20,332 nucleotides of DNA from Mesostigma viride (GCA_009746045.1 RPFO01001631.1:2501-22832); one strand, 5' to 3'; shown: positions 1 through 9,637, counted from the first letter of the stretch. The notes: generated by a model not told the origin, from the sequence alone. A program made the numbers and translations.

Positions 1-137
1 GCCGGTTCATACGGCGTTGTACTTGCTATTCAGTGGTTTTGTAGTACTTTCGGTACTTTGGTTTATCTGTAGGTGCGCAGCATGTCAATGTGCGTGGACC
101 TAGTGTAAGTCGTTTTGGGTCGTACGGTCAATTCGTG
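1..137 (-). repeat. Inverted arm matching 602-738
   Basis: The first 137 bases are the reverse complement of 602-738, with position 1 pairing with 738 and 137 with 602. The only mismatch I find is 105 (G) against 634 (T). The arm therefore forms a 137-bp inverted repeat around a ~464-bp centre that belongs to the dispersed repeat copy 1. The arm may continue left of the window. At the mismatch the arm agrees with repeat copy 2 (CTTACACTAGG at ~6756) rather than with its partner in copy 1 (CTTATACTAGG). It could be a fold-back element, a nested inverted insertion of a second repeat copy, or an assembly artefact. Confidence 0.85.
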
Positions 138-150
138 CGATCAATTCGTG
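128..150 (+). repeat. 10-bp direct repeat at the arm/repeat junction
   Basis: TCAATTCGTG occurs at 128-137 and again at 141-150, separated by CGA. The first copy ends the inverted arm and the second ends exactly where the shared dispersed repeat begins (151). Such a short repeat at a breakpoint is what microhomology-mediated joining or a short target duplication would leave. The mechanism is inference. Confidence 0.7.
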
Positions 151-291
151 TTTTACATCCCGGCTGACTGCCGGGTGTAAAAGATCTACACCTGATTCAT
201 AATAGACCATTATGAACAGTGGTCGCTATATTAATCTACGCAATCCACACCATGACTAGTATGGACGATAACTAATCTAACATAATTAACC

Positions 292-322
292 TGGCGCAGT
301 TGACCCTGGCCGGTTCAAGCCC
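292..322 (+). promoter_or_regulatory. Possible pol III A/B-box pair inside repeat copy 1
   Basis: TGGCGCAGTTGA (292-303) fits the pol III A-box consensus at 11 of 12 positions. GGTTCAAGCCC (312-322) contains GTTCAAGCC, which fits the core B-box GWTCRANNC. The gap between them is only 8 nt, far shorter than in a functional tRNA gene, and copy 2 has lost one base of the B-box (GGTTAAGCCC). It may be a decayed tRNA-like head or chance. Confidence 0.2.
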
Positions 323-534
323 GAGGTGTTGCAACCTCGTGGGAAGCTGGGCGAAATGCCTCCCGAGGTACATGTAGCATTTACGACAGGAATTCAGGAC
401 CATGCATTTCCTAAACCCGCGGGCGTGACCCAGCCGGAAAGAGAAAGAGATTAACTCAATTCATTTCATTCATTCCGGGGGTGACAATGGTGAACGTTCC
501 CACACACTATTAACCTTGGCGGCTCACGGCGTTG

Positions 535-562
535 CCAAGCAGTGCCAAGCAGCACTGCTTGG
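535..562 (+). other. Perfect 11-bp hairpin in repeat copy 1
   Basis: CCAAGCAGTGC (535-545) and GCACTGCTTGG (552-562) are perfect inverse complements around the loop CAAGCA. The same hairpin is intact in copy 2 at 6656-6683. It is the strongest single stem-loop of the dispersed repeat. Confidence 0.8.
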
Positions 563-601
563 ACGCATGGTCAACCGAGATCTCTAGGGCGCTACGGTTC
601 A

Positions 602-738
602 CACGAATTGACCGTACGACCCAAAACGACTTATACTAGGTCCACGCACATTGACATGCTGCGCACCTACAGATAAACCAAAGTACCGAAAGTACTACAA
701 AACCACTGAATAGCAAGTACAACGCCGTATGAACCGGC
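602..738 (+). repeat. Right partner of the inverted arm, within copy 1
   Basis: This segment pairs with 1-137 in inverted orientation and is also present in direct orientation in copy 2 at about 6725-6862. It includes a small hairpin AGTAC-CGAAA-GTACT near 684-698. Confidence 0.85.
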
Positions 739-843
739 TGTACAAATAGTCCTAAATAGCCGAACAATGAGACTACGCTATTTAACATTGTTGCGCCGAA
801 CTGTCCACTAAAGGAACCTAATTAAATAGGCTTGGACGCAACA

Positions 844-867
844 CTCCTCCCCCCTCTCTGGGGAGAG
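844..867 (+). repeat. C-run/G-run mini-hairpin, copy 1
   Basis: CTCCTCCCCCC is followed by TCTCTGGGGAGAG, giving a C-rich arm that can pair with the G-rich arm. Relatives are at 2536-2556, 2831-2851, 2911-2930 and 2954-2974, three with the core CTCC..CCCCCTAAGGGG. This copy abuts the right boundary of the dispersed repeat. Confidence 0.6.
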
Positions 868-1290
868 GTCGGCTACCCCGCTAGCCCAACGACAACCACG
901 CCCAGAACATGCTAGACTCCGTATACGCATGGTGCAACCCATGAGTGACCTATGGTCCCGATGGGGCAGGGACCAGCTTGCACGACTAAGCTGGTCCATC
1001 GGGCAAGCCCAACTCAGATCCCGTCCATTGGCCGCGCGGCACGCAGAAGAAGGATGCATGCCCAAAGGACAGAAGCGAGGGGCCAAGACACAGGGCAGTG
1101 AGCCAAGGTCTCCACGATCACCACAAGTTTAGCCACGGACATACGTGAATCGTAACACATCCAAAGTGAGGATAGTCAATACAGGCATCGACACGACCAC
1201 CACTGTAACTGCACGAGGTGATACATCACACGCAGGTGGCTCAACCTCCAAATTCTCATCACAAGAGCCAATAAAGGCCATGCTACAATA
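868..1290. other. No recognisable gene
   Basis: Open frames here are shorter than 100 codons on both strands, overlap one another and start at non-ATG codons or lie in low-complexity context. I recognise no RNA gene, promoter or mobile-element domain. Confidence 0.6.
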
Positions 1291-1370
1291 AAGTAGCCAA
1301 AAGTCGCCAAAGATCACCGAGTGTCGCCAAATGTCACCGAATGTCGCCAAATGTCACCAAATGTCACCAA
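1291..1370 (+). repeat. 10-bp tandem repeat, 8 units
   Basis: Eight consecutive decamers follow the consensus ATGTCRCCAA, with variable first, fourth and sixth positions. The four last units are nearly identical, alternating GTCGCCAA and GTCACCAA or GTCACCGA. The array is in phase from AAGTAGCCAA (1291) to ATGTCACCAA (1370). A 10-bp period equals one helical turn; any functional meaning is inference. Confidence 0.85.
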
Positions 1371-1582
1371 CTCAACGACGTCCCAAATAGAACAGTCTAC
1401 CAATGGCAAGCAAGGTGCCAAAGGCTCCCACCCGATAAGACAATGTGGTGAAGAACACAATGTAAACTGTCATGTGACCATGACCAATCGCACGCCCGTA
1501 CTATCGCCACACGCGGCAATAGGGAGGTCCACCCAGACCCCTGAGGGGGAACCTGGACAGGAGCCAAAGGTCGGTGGAGGAG

Positions 1583-1674
1583 CTGGAAAGCCCCGCCACG
1601 AGGGGACCTGACGGCCCCGGTGCGACCCTGGACGGGCACTGGAAAGCCCCGTCATTGGGGGACCTGACGGCCCC
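1583..1674 (+). repeat. 36-bp hairpin duplication (2 copies)
   Basis: A 36-bp sequence beginning CTGGAAAGCCCCG and ending GGGGACCTGACGGCCCC occurs at 1583-1618 and 1639-1674, a 56-bp period. The two copies differ mainly in the centre (CCACGA against TCATTG). Within each, CCCC and GGGG flank the variable centre, so each copy can form a short stem whose loop is the diverged part. It may be a local tandem duplication of a small structured element. Confidence 0.8.
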
Positions 1675-2535
1675 ACAACCCCGGAATTACCACCCGCAAC
1701 GGTCACAGTACCCACCGGTAACGTCGCGCTGGTGACTGCCCCGCCCGGCCCTTAAGGCGCGACCTGATTGGGTCCTGCACTGGAAGGTGCAGAAGCCCCA
1801 GGTCCCGCCGCCGCTTGGGGAGTCAACATCCGCTCCATCACCTTTGGAGTACCGCTTCCATCGTGGTGGACAACCGCGCCTAAAAAAAAAAAACTCTGCC
1901 TGTGCAACCATCTGTTTCTCCAAACCTAAACGCAGCGCCTGCAGCTGGGAGAAAACCCGCTGCTCGACCTGCACCGCGGACTGCGAAGAGAGGTCGGACG
2001 CCTTGTTAATGCCGCAAACCATGTTGTCCAACAAATGACTCGCCGATGCGTCCATCGACTCGCCGATGTGGCCACTGTGTCTCCTTGTCCTTGTCGCCCG
2101 TCGCCACTATACCTGAGGGGCATAGCGCGGGCTCCATGTACGGTGGCTTACCACCGTTGCACAAATATACGCTTGCGACGGAAGTCGCGTGTGATACTTC
2201 GCCCGACGGCCGCCCTAGCGCTGACTGCCGCCACTGCGCCGACGTCGCGCAGATGTCGCAACTTGAGGCGCGATCATAGCTCGAACTGCGCGCACCGTAT
2301 CCCGCGCTCTTGTCGCCGCCGTAACCCTTATGAAATCGGTGTCCCTCGCCACCTCGTATGACTACAAGGGGGACTCCGCGCCGAATGAACTAATGCCGAG
2401 GTCCAACCCCTCCTGAAGAGCGGGGTCCTGAAGAGCAGATAGCTCCTCCTTGCGGACCTGCGGCTGGTATTGGTGTGGTGGGGAAGAGACAAGTGTGCAT
2501 GACTGCGCACATCCATCGCACGAAAGAGATGAGAT
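1675..2535. other. GC-rich stretch, one doubtful minus-strand frame
   Basis: The only frame worth noting is 1687-2055 on the minus strand (122 codons, ATG start). Its first ~50 residues (MDASASHLLDNM..., then a stretch rich in Gln, Leu, Val and Ala) look protein-like and could form a helix. It then runs into FFFF encoded by a 12-base A run and turns into arbitrary sequence. An in-frame TAG lies 16 codons upstream of the ATG. I recognise no family. A small direct repeat, CCTGAAGAGC, occurs at ~2411 and ~2427. Nothing else is supportable. Confidence 0.4.
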
Positions 2536-2556
2536 ACCTCCCCCCCTAAGGGGGAG
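2536..2556 (+). repeat. C-run/G-run mini-hairpin, copy 2
   Basis: ACCTCCCCCCCTAAGGGGGAG has a C run and a G run separated by TAA and can fold on itself. It belongs to the same small family as the copies at 844, 2831, 2911 and 2954. Confidence 0.6.
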
Positions 2557-2824
2557 CCCTGCGTGTGCCTTTGCATGGAGGAAACCACACAAAGTGAAAA
2601 TTAAAAAAAATTGAAAGATTCCTCTGACACGCATACGCATCTTCCAATCCTTTATGCACACCCCATACACCTACATACATCTTCTAAGCGCACACATCAT
2701 AGTGCAGCTGACCCTTGTCCCTGATGAACCAGGGACACCCAACCACGTATCTACTATACACATACCAACACATGCACCTGATCTCACCACTAGTAATAAC
2801 ACTAGTAACCTCAGTGCTTTCTCA

Positions 2825-2948
2825 CACAGACTCCTCCCCCCCCTAAGGGGGATGGGAGCCTCTCCCTTCAGTCCACTAACTGGGTAACACACAGATGCCT
2901 ATCTCTGTGACTCCTCCCCCCCCTAAGGGGCTGTGAAGCCTCTTCCTT
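2825..2948 (+). repeat. Two adjacent C/G mini-hairpin units (~80-bp period)
   Basis: The units at ~2829-2870 and ~2909-2948 share ACTCCTCCCCCCCCCTAAGGGG, then a short variable piece, then GAAGCCTCTTCCTTC or GGAGCCTCTCCCTTC. The period is 80 bp. A further partial copy (CTCCTCCCCCCTCTATGGGA) follows at 2954. The family seems to have been locally amplified here. Confidence 0.65.
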
Positions 2949-2956
2949 CTTCTCTC

Positions 2957-3684
2957 CTCCCCCCTCTATGGGAATCGGAGCGCCCTCGCGACGGAAAGCA
3001 CCCGGAGGGGGGGGGGGGGAAAGGAAAAAAAAAATTCCAAACAAACCAAACAGATAGAATATCAAGCCAAAATAGACGTGCCACAACTGAGGTACAAAGA
3101 CATTGTACCCACAAGGGTACCCCCAGACTGGGGAGAAAGGGGTGTGAAGGTCAGGACAAGGCAGTGTCTACGAAACATGTGTCCGAATGGCAGTGAGAGT
3201 GGAGTGATCAGGTCCACAAGCAAGGCTGCCCCTACAAACACGTCGAGGAACTCCCCGGTACTGAGCTATCATGAGCCCCTGTCATCATGGTAGATGTGTC
3301 TAGCTGGCGATGTCCGATAAACCATTGCCACGGTTACCAGCATGACCGCTAGTATTGAGTACAAAAAAAATAGGTATGACTACCTGCAACAGAAACGTGC
3401 CACACACCCACAACAATGGGTAGGAACACCCATTATCACCTGACATCAATCCCAGCAAACAGCAGGTATGACCAACAGCAACCCCGATTAACAGCAAGGA
3501 TTACTACTTGCTAGCTCCTGGCACGGTGGCTGTGCAGGGAAGGGGTGATGGCAAGGGGCTGAATGCGACTGAGGATAGATGATGTGGGGGTGGTGGTAAA
3601 ACCCAATGCACCCCATGTGAAGAGTCCTAACTCCCCTTAGAACAGGGAAGAGAACAAAATGCTAATAGCGCCTTCAGACTGAAG
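2957..3684. other. No gene seen; homopolymer runs
   Basis: A run of about 14 G (3006-3019) followed by A-rich DNA (3020-3036) could form G-quadruplex structures. The rest carries only short frames without recognisable motifs. CCTTCAG-A-CTGAAGG (3671-3685) is a perfect 7-bp hairpin with a single-base loop. Confidence 0.5.
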
Positions 3685-4035
3685 GAGTACTGCTAACCCT
3701 ATAGGATCCATAGATTGTTATGTCAAGCAACAAAAATCAACAACAATCCCAGGCCCGTCATGCAGCTAAGTGCTCCATTGCCTAAAACCTGCAACTAAGA
3801 AGGTTGCACATTGTGGCGACGTAACCCTCCCTGACTGGAAGGAAAAAGTACGAGGAGACAAGTGTGCATGACAGGAGTACTGGGAACCCTGTAGGATCCA
3901 CACGTGGGAAATGATGTCCATCATGAACGTCCACAACAGCATGCATTTCAGCAAAGTGAAATCTGCAACTAGGAAGGTTGCAAAGCATATGCTGATAGAA
4001 CCCTCCCTGACTGGAAGGAAAAGTAAGGTACCCGA
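3685..4035 (+). repeat. Imperfect ~175-190-bp tandem duplication
   Basis: GAGTACTGCTAACCCTATAGG (3685) recurs as GAGTACTGGGAACCCTGTAGG (3875). CTGCAACTAAGAAGGTTGCA (3789) recurs as CTGCAACTAGGAAGGTTGCA (3963). ACCCTCCCTGACTGGAAGGA (3823) recurs near 4000. The order is kept but spacing differs, so this is an old duplication with indels. Its minus-strand frames (FLPVREG...CATFL repeated) are by-products of it. The words GAGACAAGTGTGCATGAC (3855) also occur at ~2485. Confidence 0.75.
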
Positions 4036-4626
4036 GCTACAACAACCAAGCGCATCATCCTGAAACAACCACGTCGCATAGATACGTCAAAGGTAAGAAA
4101 ATTAATTACCCTTGCCAAACAGGCCGACGCTTGAAGATGGACATGATGCACAAAGGAACAAGCCGGTGGAACGCCGGCGACAACCACTAAGGAAACAAAA
4201 GAGGTAAAGTGTTGATGCACTTCACATGGACGGCCGTGAGGGCCATATACACAGGAACCAAAAGAAGCAAAAGGACAAAATACTCATGATGGCACCAGCT
4301 ATGACTAACTGTTGCAACAACTGTCACTCTAACTAATTAATCCCAACAAAGAGACAGCAACAGCCATGAGGGTATCCCTAATTGCGATGTCTAGTAGCAA
4401 ATAAGACCAACCTAGACAACACAGCTATTACTAGCTGCTGTCACAGCTGATACAAATATTGCTAGAATATTGCAGTCACTAAAGACTACAAGGGACGATG
4501 CTACTAAAGATAGCAATTGTCACTATAGCACCTATAAGGTGAGCACAGGCAGCCATCCTGGCCCCTGCAAAGGAGGTACATGGTACAGGCAGCTAACGGC
4601 TACAACCACAGGGACACAGTGTCAAC
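4036..4626. other. No gene seen; short CAG/AACTGT-rich motifs
   Basis: The stretch is AC-rich and has many short, variably spaced motifs such as TATGACTA, ACTGTTGCAACAACTGT and CACAGCT. These resemble the words of the 123-bp repeat that follows. No frame of interest or RNA gene was found. Confidence 0.5.
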
Positions 4627-4870
4627 ATACTGGCATGACTAGCAGCATATGGAAATAACCAAACAACAAAAGAAAGAAGAAGGACAGGTGTGACCACCCG
4701 TGACAGCGCAGCAGCTAGCCAGACTGGCTACTACCTGCCTGTCTCCAAGATACTGGCATGACTACCAGCACCTAAAGAAAATAAAACAACCCAATGAAGG
4801 AAAAGAACAAGTGTGACCACCTGTAACAGTGCAGCAGCCAACCAAAGTAGCTACTACTGCGCGTCACCAC
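4627..4870 (+). repeat. 123-bp tandem duplication
   Basis: The two units begin ATACTGGCATGACTA at 4627 and 4750. Both continue through an A-rich segment, then GTGTGACCACC, then GTAACAGTGCAGCAGC or GTGACAGCGCAGCAGC, then a GCTACTAC block. They are diverged but collinear. Related words (GTATGACTACCTG) occur singly at ~3374 and ~4886, so this may be the best-preserved part of a more decayed array. Confidence 0.7.
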
Positions 4871-5184
4871 TCGCGCATGCAACAGATATGACTACCTGTT
4901 GTCACAGCTACGTAGTGCATCCAACAATTGTTGCCCTCCCTGTACCCTCTACACTGATGACCCAGGTGAGAGGAGGGTTGGGGCAGAAGGCAAAGGTGGT
5001 GGTGAAGGTCATAGAGTGGTACAAGTGGCTCCTAGTGACCCAGGAGTGCCGTGTGCATAAGAATTAACTCTTCTGCCTGAACAAGAGTGGCAAGACCTGC
5101 CTCCCCCACCCGTACCCACGAATGACCTGTTCAGCGTGCTCCGAAGATTAAGGAGCAAGCCACAGTGTACACTATTGCTGCTAG
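4871..5184. other. No gene seen between duplication and minisatellite
   Basis: One 84-codon plus-strand frame ends here (4813-5067) but starts inside the repeat and has no recognisable domain. Nothing else is supportable. Confidence 0.5.
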
Positions 5185-5734
5185 GGGCTACAGCCTATAA
5201 GGGCTGCCACTAAAAGAAACACTTGGGCTACAGCCTGGAAGGACTGCAACGCTAAATGGGCTACAGCCGGGAAGGGCTGCAACGCCAAAATGGGCTACAG
5301 CCGGGAAGGGCTGCAACGCAAAATGGGCTACAGCCTGGAAGGGCTGCAGCACACACACACACACAAAGGGGGCTACAGCCTGTAAGGGCCGCAGCACCAC
5401 AATGGGCTACAACATGTAAGGGCTGCAGCACAAAAATGGGCTACAGCCTGGAAGGGCTGCAGCATGACAAAAAGAAAAGGGGGCTACAGCCTGGAAGGGC
5501 TGCAACGCAAAAATGGGCTGCAGCCTGGAAGGGCTGCAGCACACACACACACACACACACAAAGGGGGCTACAGCCTGTAAGGGCTGCAGCACCACAATG
5601 GGCTACAGCATGTAAGGGCTGCAGCACAAAAATGGGCTACAGCCTGGAAGGGCTGCAGCATGACAAAAAGAAAAGGGGGCTACAGCCTGGAAGGGCTGCA
5701 ACCCTAAAAGAAACACTACTGGGTAGGGCTGCAT
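5185..5734 (+). repeat. Hairpin minisatellite GGGCTACAGCC...GGGCTGCA, ~14 units
   Basis: About 14 units of ~34 bp each carry GGGCTACAGCC, a 5-base centre (TGGAA, TGTAA or GGGAA) and GGGCTGCA. Each unit can fold, because GGCTACAGCC and the GGCTGCA half are partly self-complementary. Spacers are AACGCAAAAT, AGCACACAC...(AC)n, AGCACCACAAT or AGCATGACAAAAAG. A second level is visible: the block from ~5348 to ~5503 recurs from ~5535 to ~5703, with the same order of spacers. CTAAAAGAAACACT flanks both ends (5210 and 5704). The open frames across it (119 and 131 codons) are repeat translations, not genes. Confidence 0.92.
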
Positions 5735-5784
5735 ATACTACTGATAGAAATTCAAGTCTAGGAAAAACTAAAATTTCGACAGCA

Positions 5785-5970
5785 ATGGCCGAAGGAGCGT
5801 TCTATCATAATGAACAATCCTACTCCGGGCATACCTGTGTCTTCGACTCCCCCAGCTGACTGCCGGGTGTCGTGCCCATGGACGCTGCCGAAGTAAAAGA
5901 GGTCGCCGATGATGAGGATATTCCGTCGGACGCTCGCCAGCACCCCGCCCCACTAAAAAGTCGACTATGA
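5785..5970 (+). pseudogene. Short coding-like relic with one internal stop
   Basis: One frame reads MAEGAFYHNEQ... to SPS, then TGA (5857-5859), then LPGVVPMDAAEVKEVADDED... to a TGA at 5968-5970. The 30-codon part after the ATG at 5878 is acidic with an Asp/Glu cluster and looks protein-like; I recognise no family. The internal stop lies in a 16-base word (GCTGACTGCCGGGTGT, 5855-5870) that also sits at the left end of the dispersed repeat (163-178 and 6286-6301). It could be a fragment of a mobile-element protein or a chance frame. Confidence 0.22.
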
Positions 5971-6273
5971 GGGATTATGGACCCGCTATAGGTTCTCGAT
6001 GCCGATTGCCGGACTTATTCAATAACTACCGAACCCATAACCCCTCTTCGGCAGGGGAAATTGAAAATCGACCTACCGCCTAAAGAAAAAAATTAAATTC
6101 GTGAAAAAAATCCGTTCCTGACAGGAACCTGGGTCATGACCTCTAGAGTGTAGGTCACGACACACGCACAATCGCAAGGTGGCAAGTCTGCGATGTGACA
6201 TTACGATTGTTTTAGAAACTTATAAACAGCGCTTATTTACCTCTGCGACTCAGGTGGATTCCTCCGAGTCCAG
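5971..6273. other. No gene; small palindromes
   Basis: GTTCCTG-A-CAGGAAC (~6113-6127) is a perfect hairpin with a single-base loop, and GGTCATGACC (~6132-6141) is a 10-bp palindrome. This is the left flank of repeat copy 2 and is unlike the left flank of copy 1. No purine-rich tract precedes 6274. Confidence 0.5.
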
Positions 6274-7971
<1,698 letters not shown>

Positions 7972-8140
7972 GGGAAGGCCCACACTAAATCACTAATCGA
8001 AAATTACTTGGGAAATGTTGTCTCGGGCTGAAGGACATGTGCGCCCCTCAATTGCGGAGTTAAATTGGATGTATAATTGAATGAAATACATTATTACATT
8101 CCATGCATCGATGCTCGAGTCATCGCGATATCTGAATATC
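7972..8140. other. No gene; flank of the microsatellite
   Basis: AT-rich unique sequence with short palindromic words (GCATCGATGC, CGCGATATC). No supportable feature. Confidence 0.5.
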
Positions 8141-8302
8141 TTACATAATTACAGACCCATCAATTGGAAGATCAGAAAGCTCCAGTGCATCTGCTCTACG
8201 ACCGGACGTCTCAATCGTACGTAGTGCTTTCGAGTTATAATTACCCTCAATATATGTCTGGAAAATCCACGTGCAGGCAGTGTCAAATGCATGGTATATG
8301 AA
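8141..8302 (-). pseudogene. Coding relic, possible caspase p20 end fragment
   Basis: This 53-codon frame on the minus strand lies in the same register as the relic at 8333-8518, separated by three stops. It reads FIYHAFDTACTW, then IFQTYIEGNYNSK, then an IETSGRRADALELSD stretch and ends SDLPIDGSVIM before TAA. From memory, caspases have FIQAC.G..Y followed by an E-T and an Asp-rich linker. The F-Q...G-Y-N order fits loosely, but the catalytic Cys position would be Tyr. If the relation is real the copy is inactive. It may equally be chance. Confidence 0.25.
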
Positions 8303-8332
8303 CTAGTTATGTACATGTCAAGATGATGACAG

Positions 8333-8518
8333 TCAAGCGAGGCCATACATGTTGACGGACAAGTGAGCCTGTAGACCTACGTCGATCCCCAGTTCCTCGA
8401 TGTCGTGCGCAGCCCCGATATCATCAGATTTCCAATCCCCAACGGCCGTCGGCTCCGCAAAATCCACGTTCGCGATTAAACAGTGCAACCGCGCGGGCCG
8501 TTCTAACTTGTAATCCAC
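8333..8518 (-). pseudogene. Caspase-like p20 N-terminal fragment (relic exon)
   Basis: This frame is preceded directly by TAG (8519-8521), in the context ATATAG|GTGGATTAC, which also reads as a 3' splice site, so it may be an exon rather than an ORF with a start. It encodes YKLERPARLHCLIANVDF, then a polar segment, then DIEELGIDVGLQAHLSV and NMYGLA before TGA. Caspase large subunits, as I recall them, begin YKM/YKL..PRG.CLIINN..F and then have a ...F.ELGF.V....DLT..E.. segment at similar spacing. The R-G-S..D element is poorly kept. A possible 5' splice site is AACAT|GTATGG, just before the final residues. The match is by eye only. Alternatives are another decayed gene or a chance frame. Confidence 0.38.
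8440..8451 (+). repeat. Palindrome variant CAACGGCCGTCG
   Basis: This is a one-base variant of the CAACGGCCGTTG palindrome found intact at 9453, 9714 and 9981. The match extends to the right as GGCTCCG.AAA, as in the 9981 copy. It lies inside the caspase-like relic. Confidence 0.5.
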
Positions 8519-8521
8519 CTA

Positions 8522-8745
8522 TATAGTGGGCTCCGTCTCGTCACCGTGCGTTCGCATCAACAGGACAGCCACGGGTGTCGCGACGTCTCGGACGCTGTGC
8601 ACTACACGCATCATCTCGGTCATCGCAGCCGTCGAGCACGTCACAAGCATCAATTATTCTCTGGACGAATTCTCGTGACCGTGTTGATATTAATGTCTGC
8701 CAACTTGACGACTGTGAACAGCAGCCTCACGCACGTCCGGTCCAT
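8522..8745 (-). pseudogene. Upstream coding-like fragments with a frameshift
   Basis: Two minus-strand frames abut near 8650. The first (8650-8745) reads MDRTCVRLLFTVVKLADI... to PENN and stops at TGA. The second (8522-8653), in the register of the caspase-like relic, reads LMLVTCSTAAMTEMMRV... to LLMRTHGDETEPTI before TAG. A one-base change near GAATAATTGATG would join them. THGDE recalls the caspase catalytic SHG motif, but here it lies upstream of the p20 start, the wrong order for one intact gene. The family is not established. Confidence 0.22.
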
Positions 8746-9452
8746 CCGACTCCGTCAGGCGGTGTTGCGAATGGCGTCCTGCGTGCAAAAACCAGTACAT
8801 GAAAAACGAGGACAAAAATGTTAGCCCGTTACGCAGATTTGTCTGTAATTCCGCTTACAGCAGTATTAACCACCCGTTACGCGGATTTCGGGCAAGTGGG
8901 TATCCTCCTACATTACATGTATCCAATTATGGACGGGAGATTTAAAATGGGAAACAAGTATCAGCGAACCCAGAATCAAGGTATCCACGCAACGGTTTTG
9001 AATAAACGGCTATGTACATATAGACACAATGAACTGAACAAAACTATAGTAGCTCACTCGTCGTTCACTTGTTAGTCGTAACGGAGGCAGTCAGTCAGTC
9101 AGTTTGCAAGTTCAGTTGGCAAGTACGGAAACACACCGTTAAACGGACCACCAACCGCGTGTGTACGTCACTCTAATGTAATGTATATAATCAAGAATAA
9201 CAGGGGACGGTTAACGTATCCTTTACGCAGCTTTTTCGTTCAGGGCATGTTGAAATAACAACAGTGGGGTCAGTGGTTCGAACCCTCCAAGTGCCGAATT
9301 TTTTACGAACCAGCGCATTCACAAACCTTGCACTGGGGACGCGGTGGACGTGTACCATTACCCCGGCCTAATTCTAGCATTGTACACAAGCGGCGGTGGC
9401 TAGCAGTAAAGAAGGGCATCCTAGTCATAACGCTGGGCAAGTTTGAAAGCAC
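8746..9452. other. Mostly unique DNA, minor repeats
   Basis: CCCGTTACGCAGATTT (~8825) recurs as CCCGTTACGCGGATTT (~8872). CAGT is repeated four times near 9087-9101. At 9275-9285, GGTTCGAACCC matches the tRNA B-box, and AAGTGCC follows as a possible acceptor strand with a T run after it. No matching 5' acceptor or A-box was found, so I do not call a tRNA. The plus-strand frames at 8546-8824 and 8818-9075 have no recognisable domain. Confidence 0.45.
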
Positions 9453-9464
9453 CAACGGCCGTTG
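9453..9464 (+). repeat. 12-bp palindrome CAACGGCCGTTG, copy at 9453
   Basis: A perfect palindrome flanked by AGCAC and AGTAGG. Its flanks are less conserved than at the next two copies. It is followed by an A run (9471-9479). Confidence 0.65.
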
Positions 9465-9554
9465 AGTAGGAAAAAAAAAGAGCAGGAGAAGAGCACGTCG
9501 ACGTTTCAACAGCAAGACAAAAATATTGAACCCCGAGTACCAATGAAAATGCTT

Positions 9555-9616
9555 TCATGCATGTCCACCCCGACGAGGCACAAATTCATGCATGCCCACC
9601 CCGACGAGGCACAAAT
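9555..9616 (+). repeat. 31-bp tandem duplication
   Basis: Two 31-bp units start TCATGCATG and end GACGAGGCACAAAT. They differ at one base (GTCCACCCC against GCCCACCCC). The near identity indicates a recent duplication. Confidence 0.88.
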
Positions 9617-9637
9617 TAATGAACGACAGATTTCTCA

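Larger units (their letters stand above)
151..843 (+). repeat. Dispersed ~0.69-kb repeat, copy 1
   Basis: This block matches 6274-6969 at near identity, with a net 3-bp length difference from a few small indels (for example a 4-bp TACG insertion near 6718 in copy 2). It starts with a hairpin, TTTTACA.CCCGGC / GCCGGG.TGTAAAA (151-182), and ends at GACGCAACA. Further perfect hairpins are TTCATAAT/ATTATGAA (196-216), CGAGGT/ACCTCG (322-339) and CCAAGCAGTGC/GCACTGCTTGG (535-562). It has no long ORF. The size and the ~5.4-kb spacing recall LTRs of a non-autonomous element, but the shared ends are not TG...CA, no primer-binding site follows 843, no polypurine tract precedes 6274 and there is no gag-pol. 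It is best called an unclassified dispersed repeat with structured-RNA potential. Confidence 0.9.

Noticed and set aside
5256-5859. 119- and 131-codon frames with repeated GLQPGRAA motifs
   Set aside because: They are the translated hairpin minisatellite with (AC)n inserts; spacing is not a multiple of three throughout.
8650-8745. Copia-type reverse transcriptase fragment (VRLLFTVVKLADI)
   Set aside because: The similarity to the RT start motif is limited to a few hydrophobic positions, and no catalytic YVDD or neighbouring domain is present.
9271-9300. Second tRNA gene (GGTTCGAACCC with AAGTGCC)
   Set aside because: Only a T-arm-like 3' end; no 5' acceptor partner or A-box within a plausible distance.
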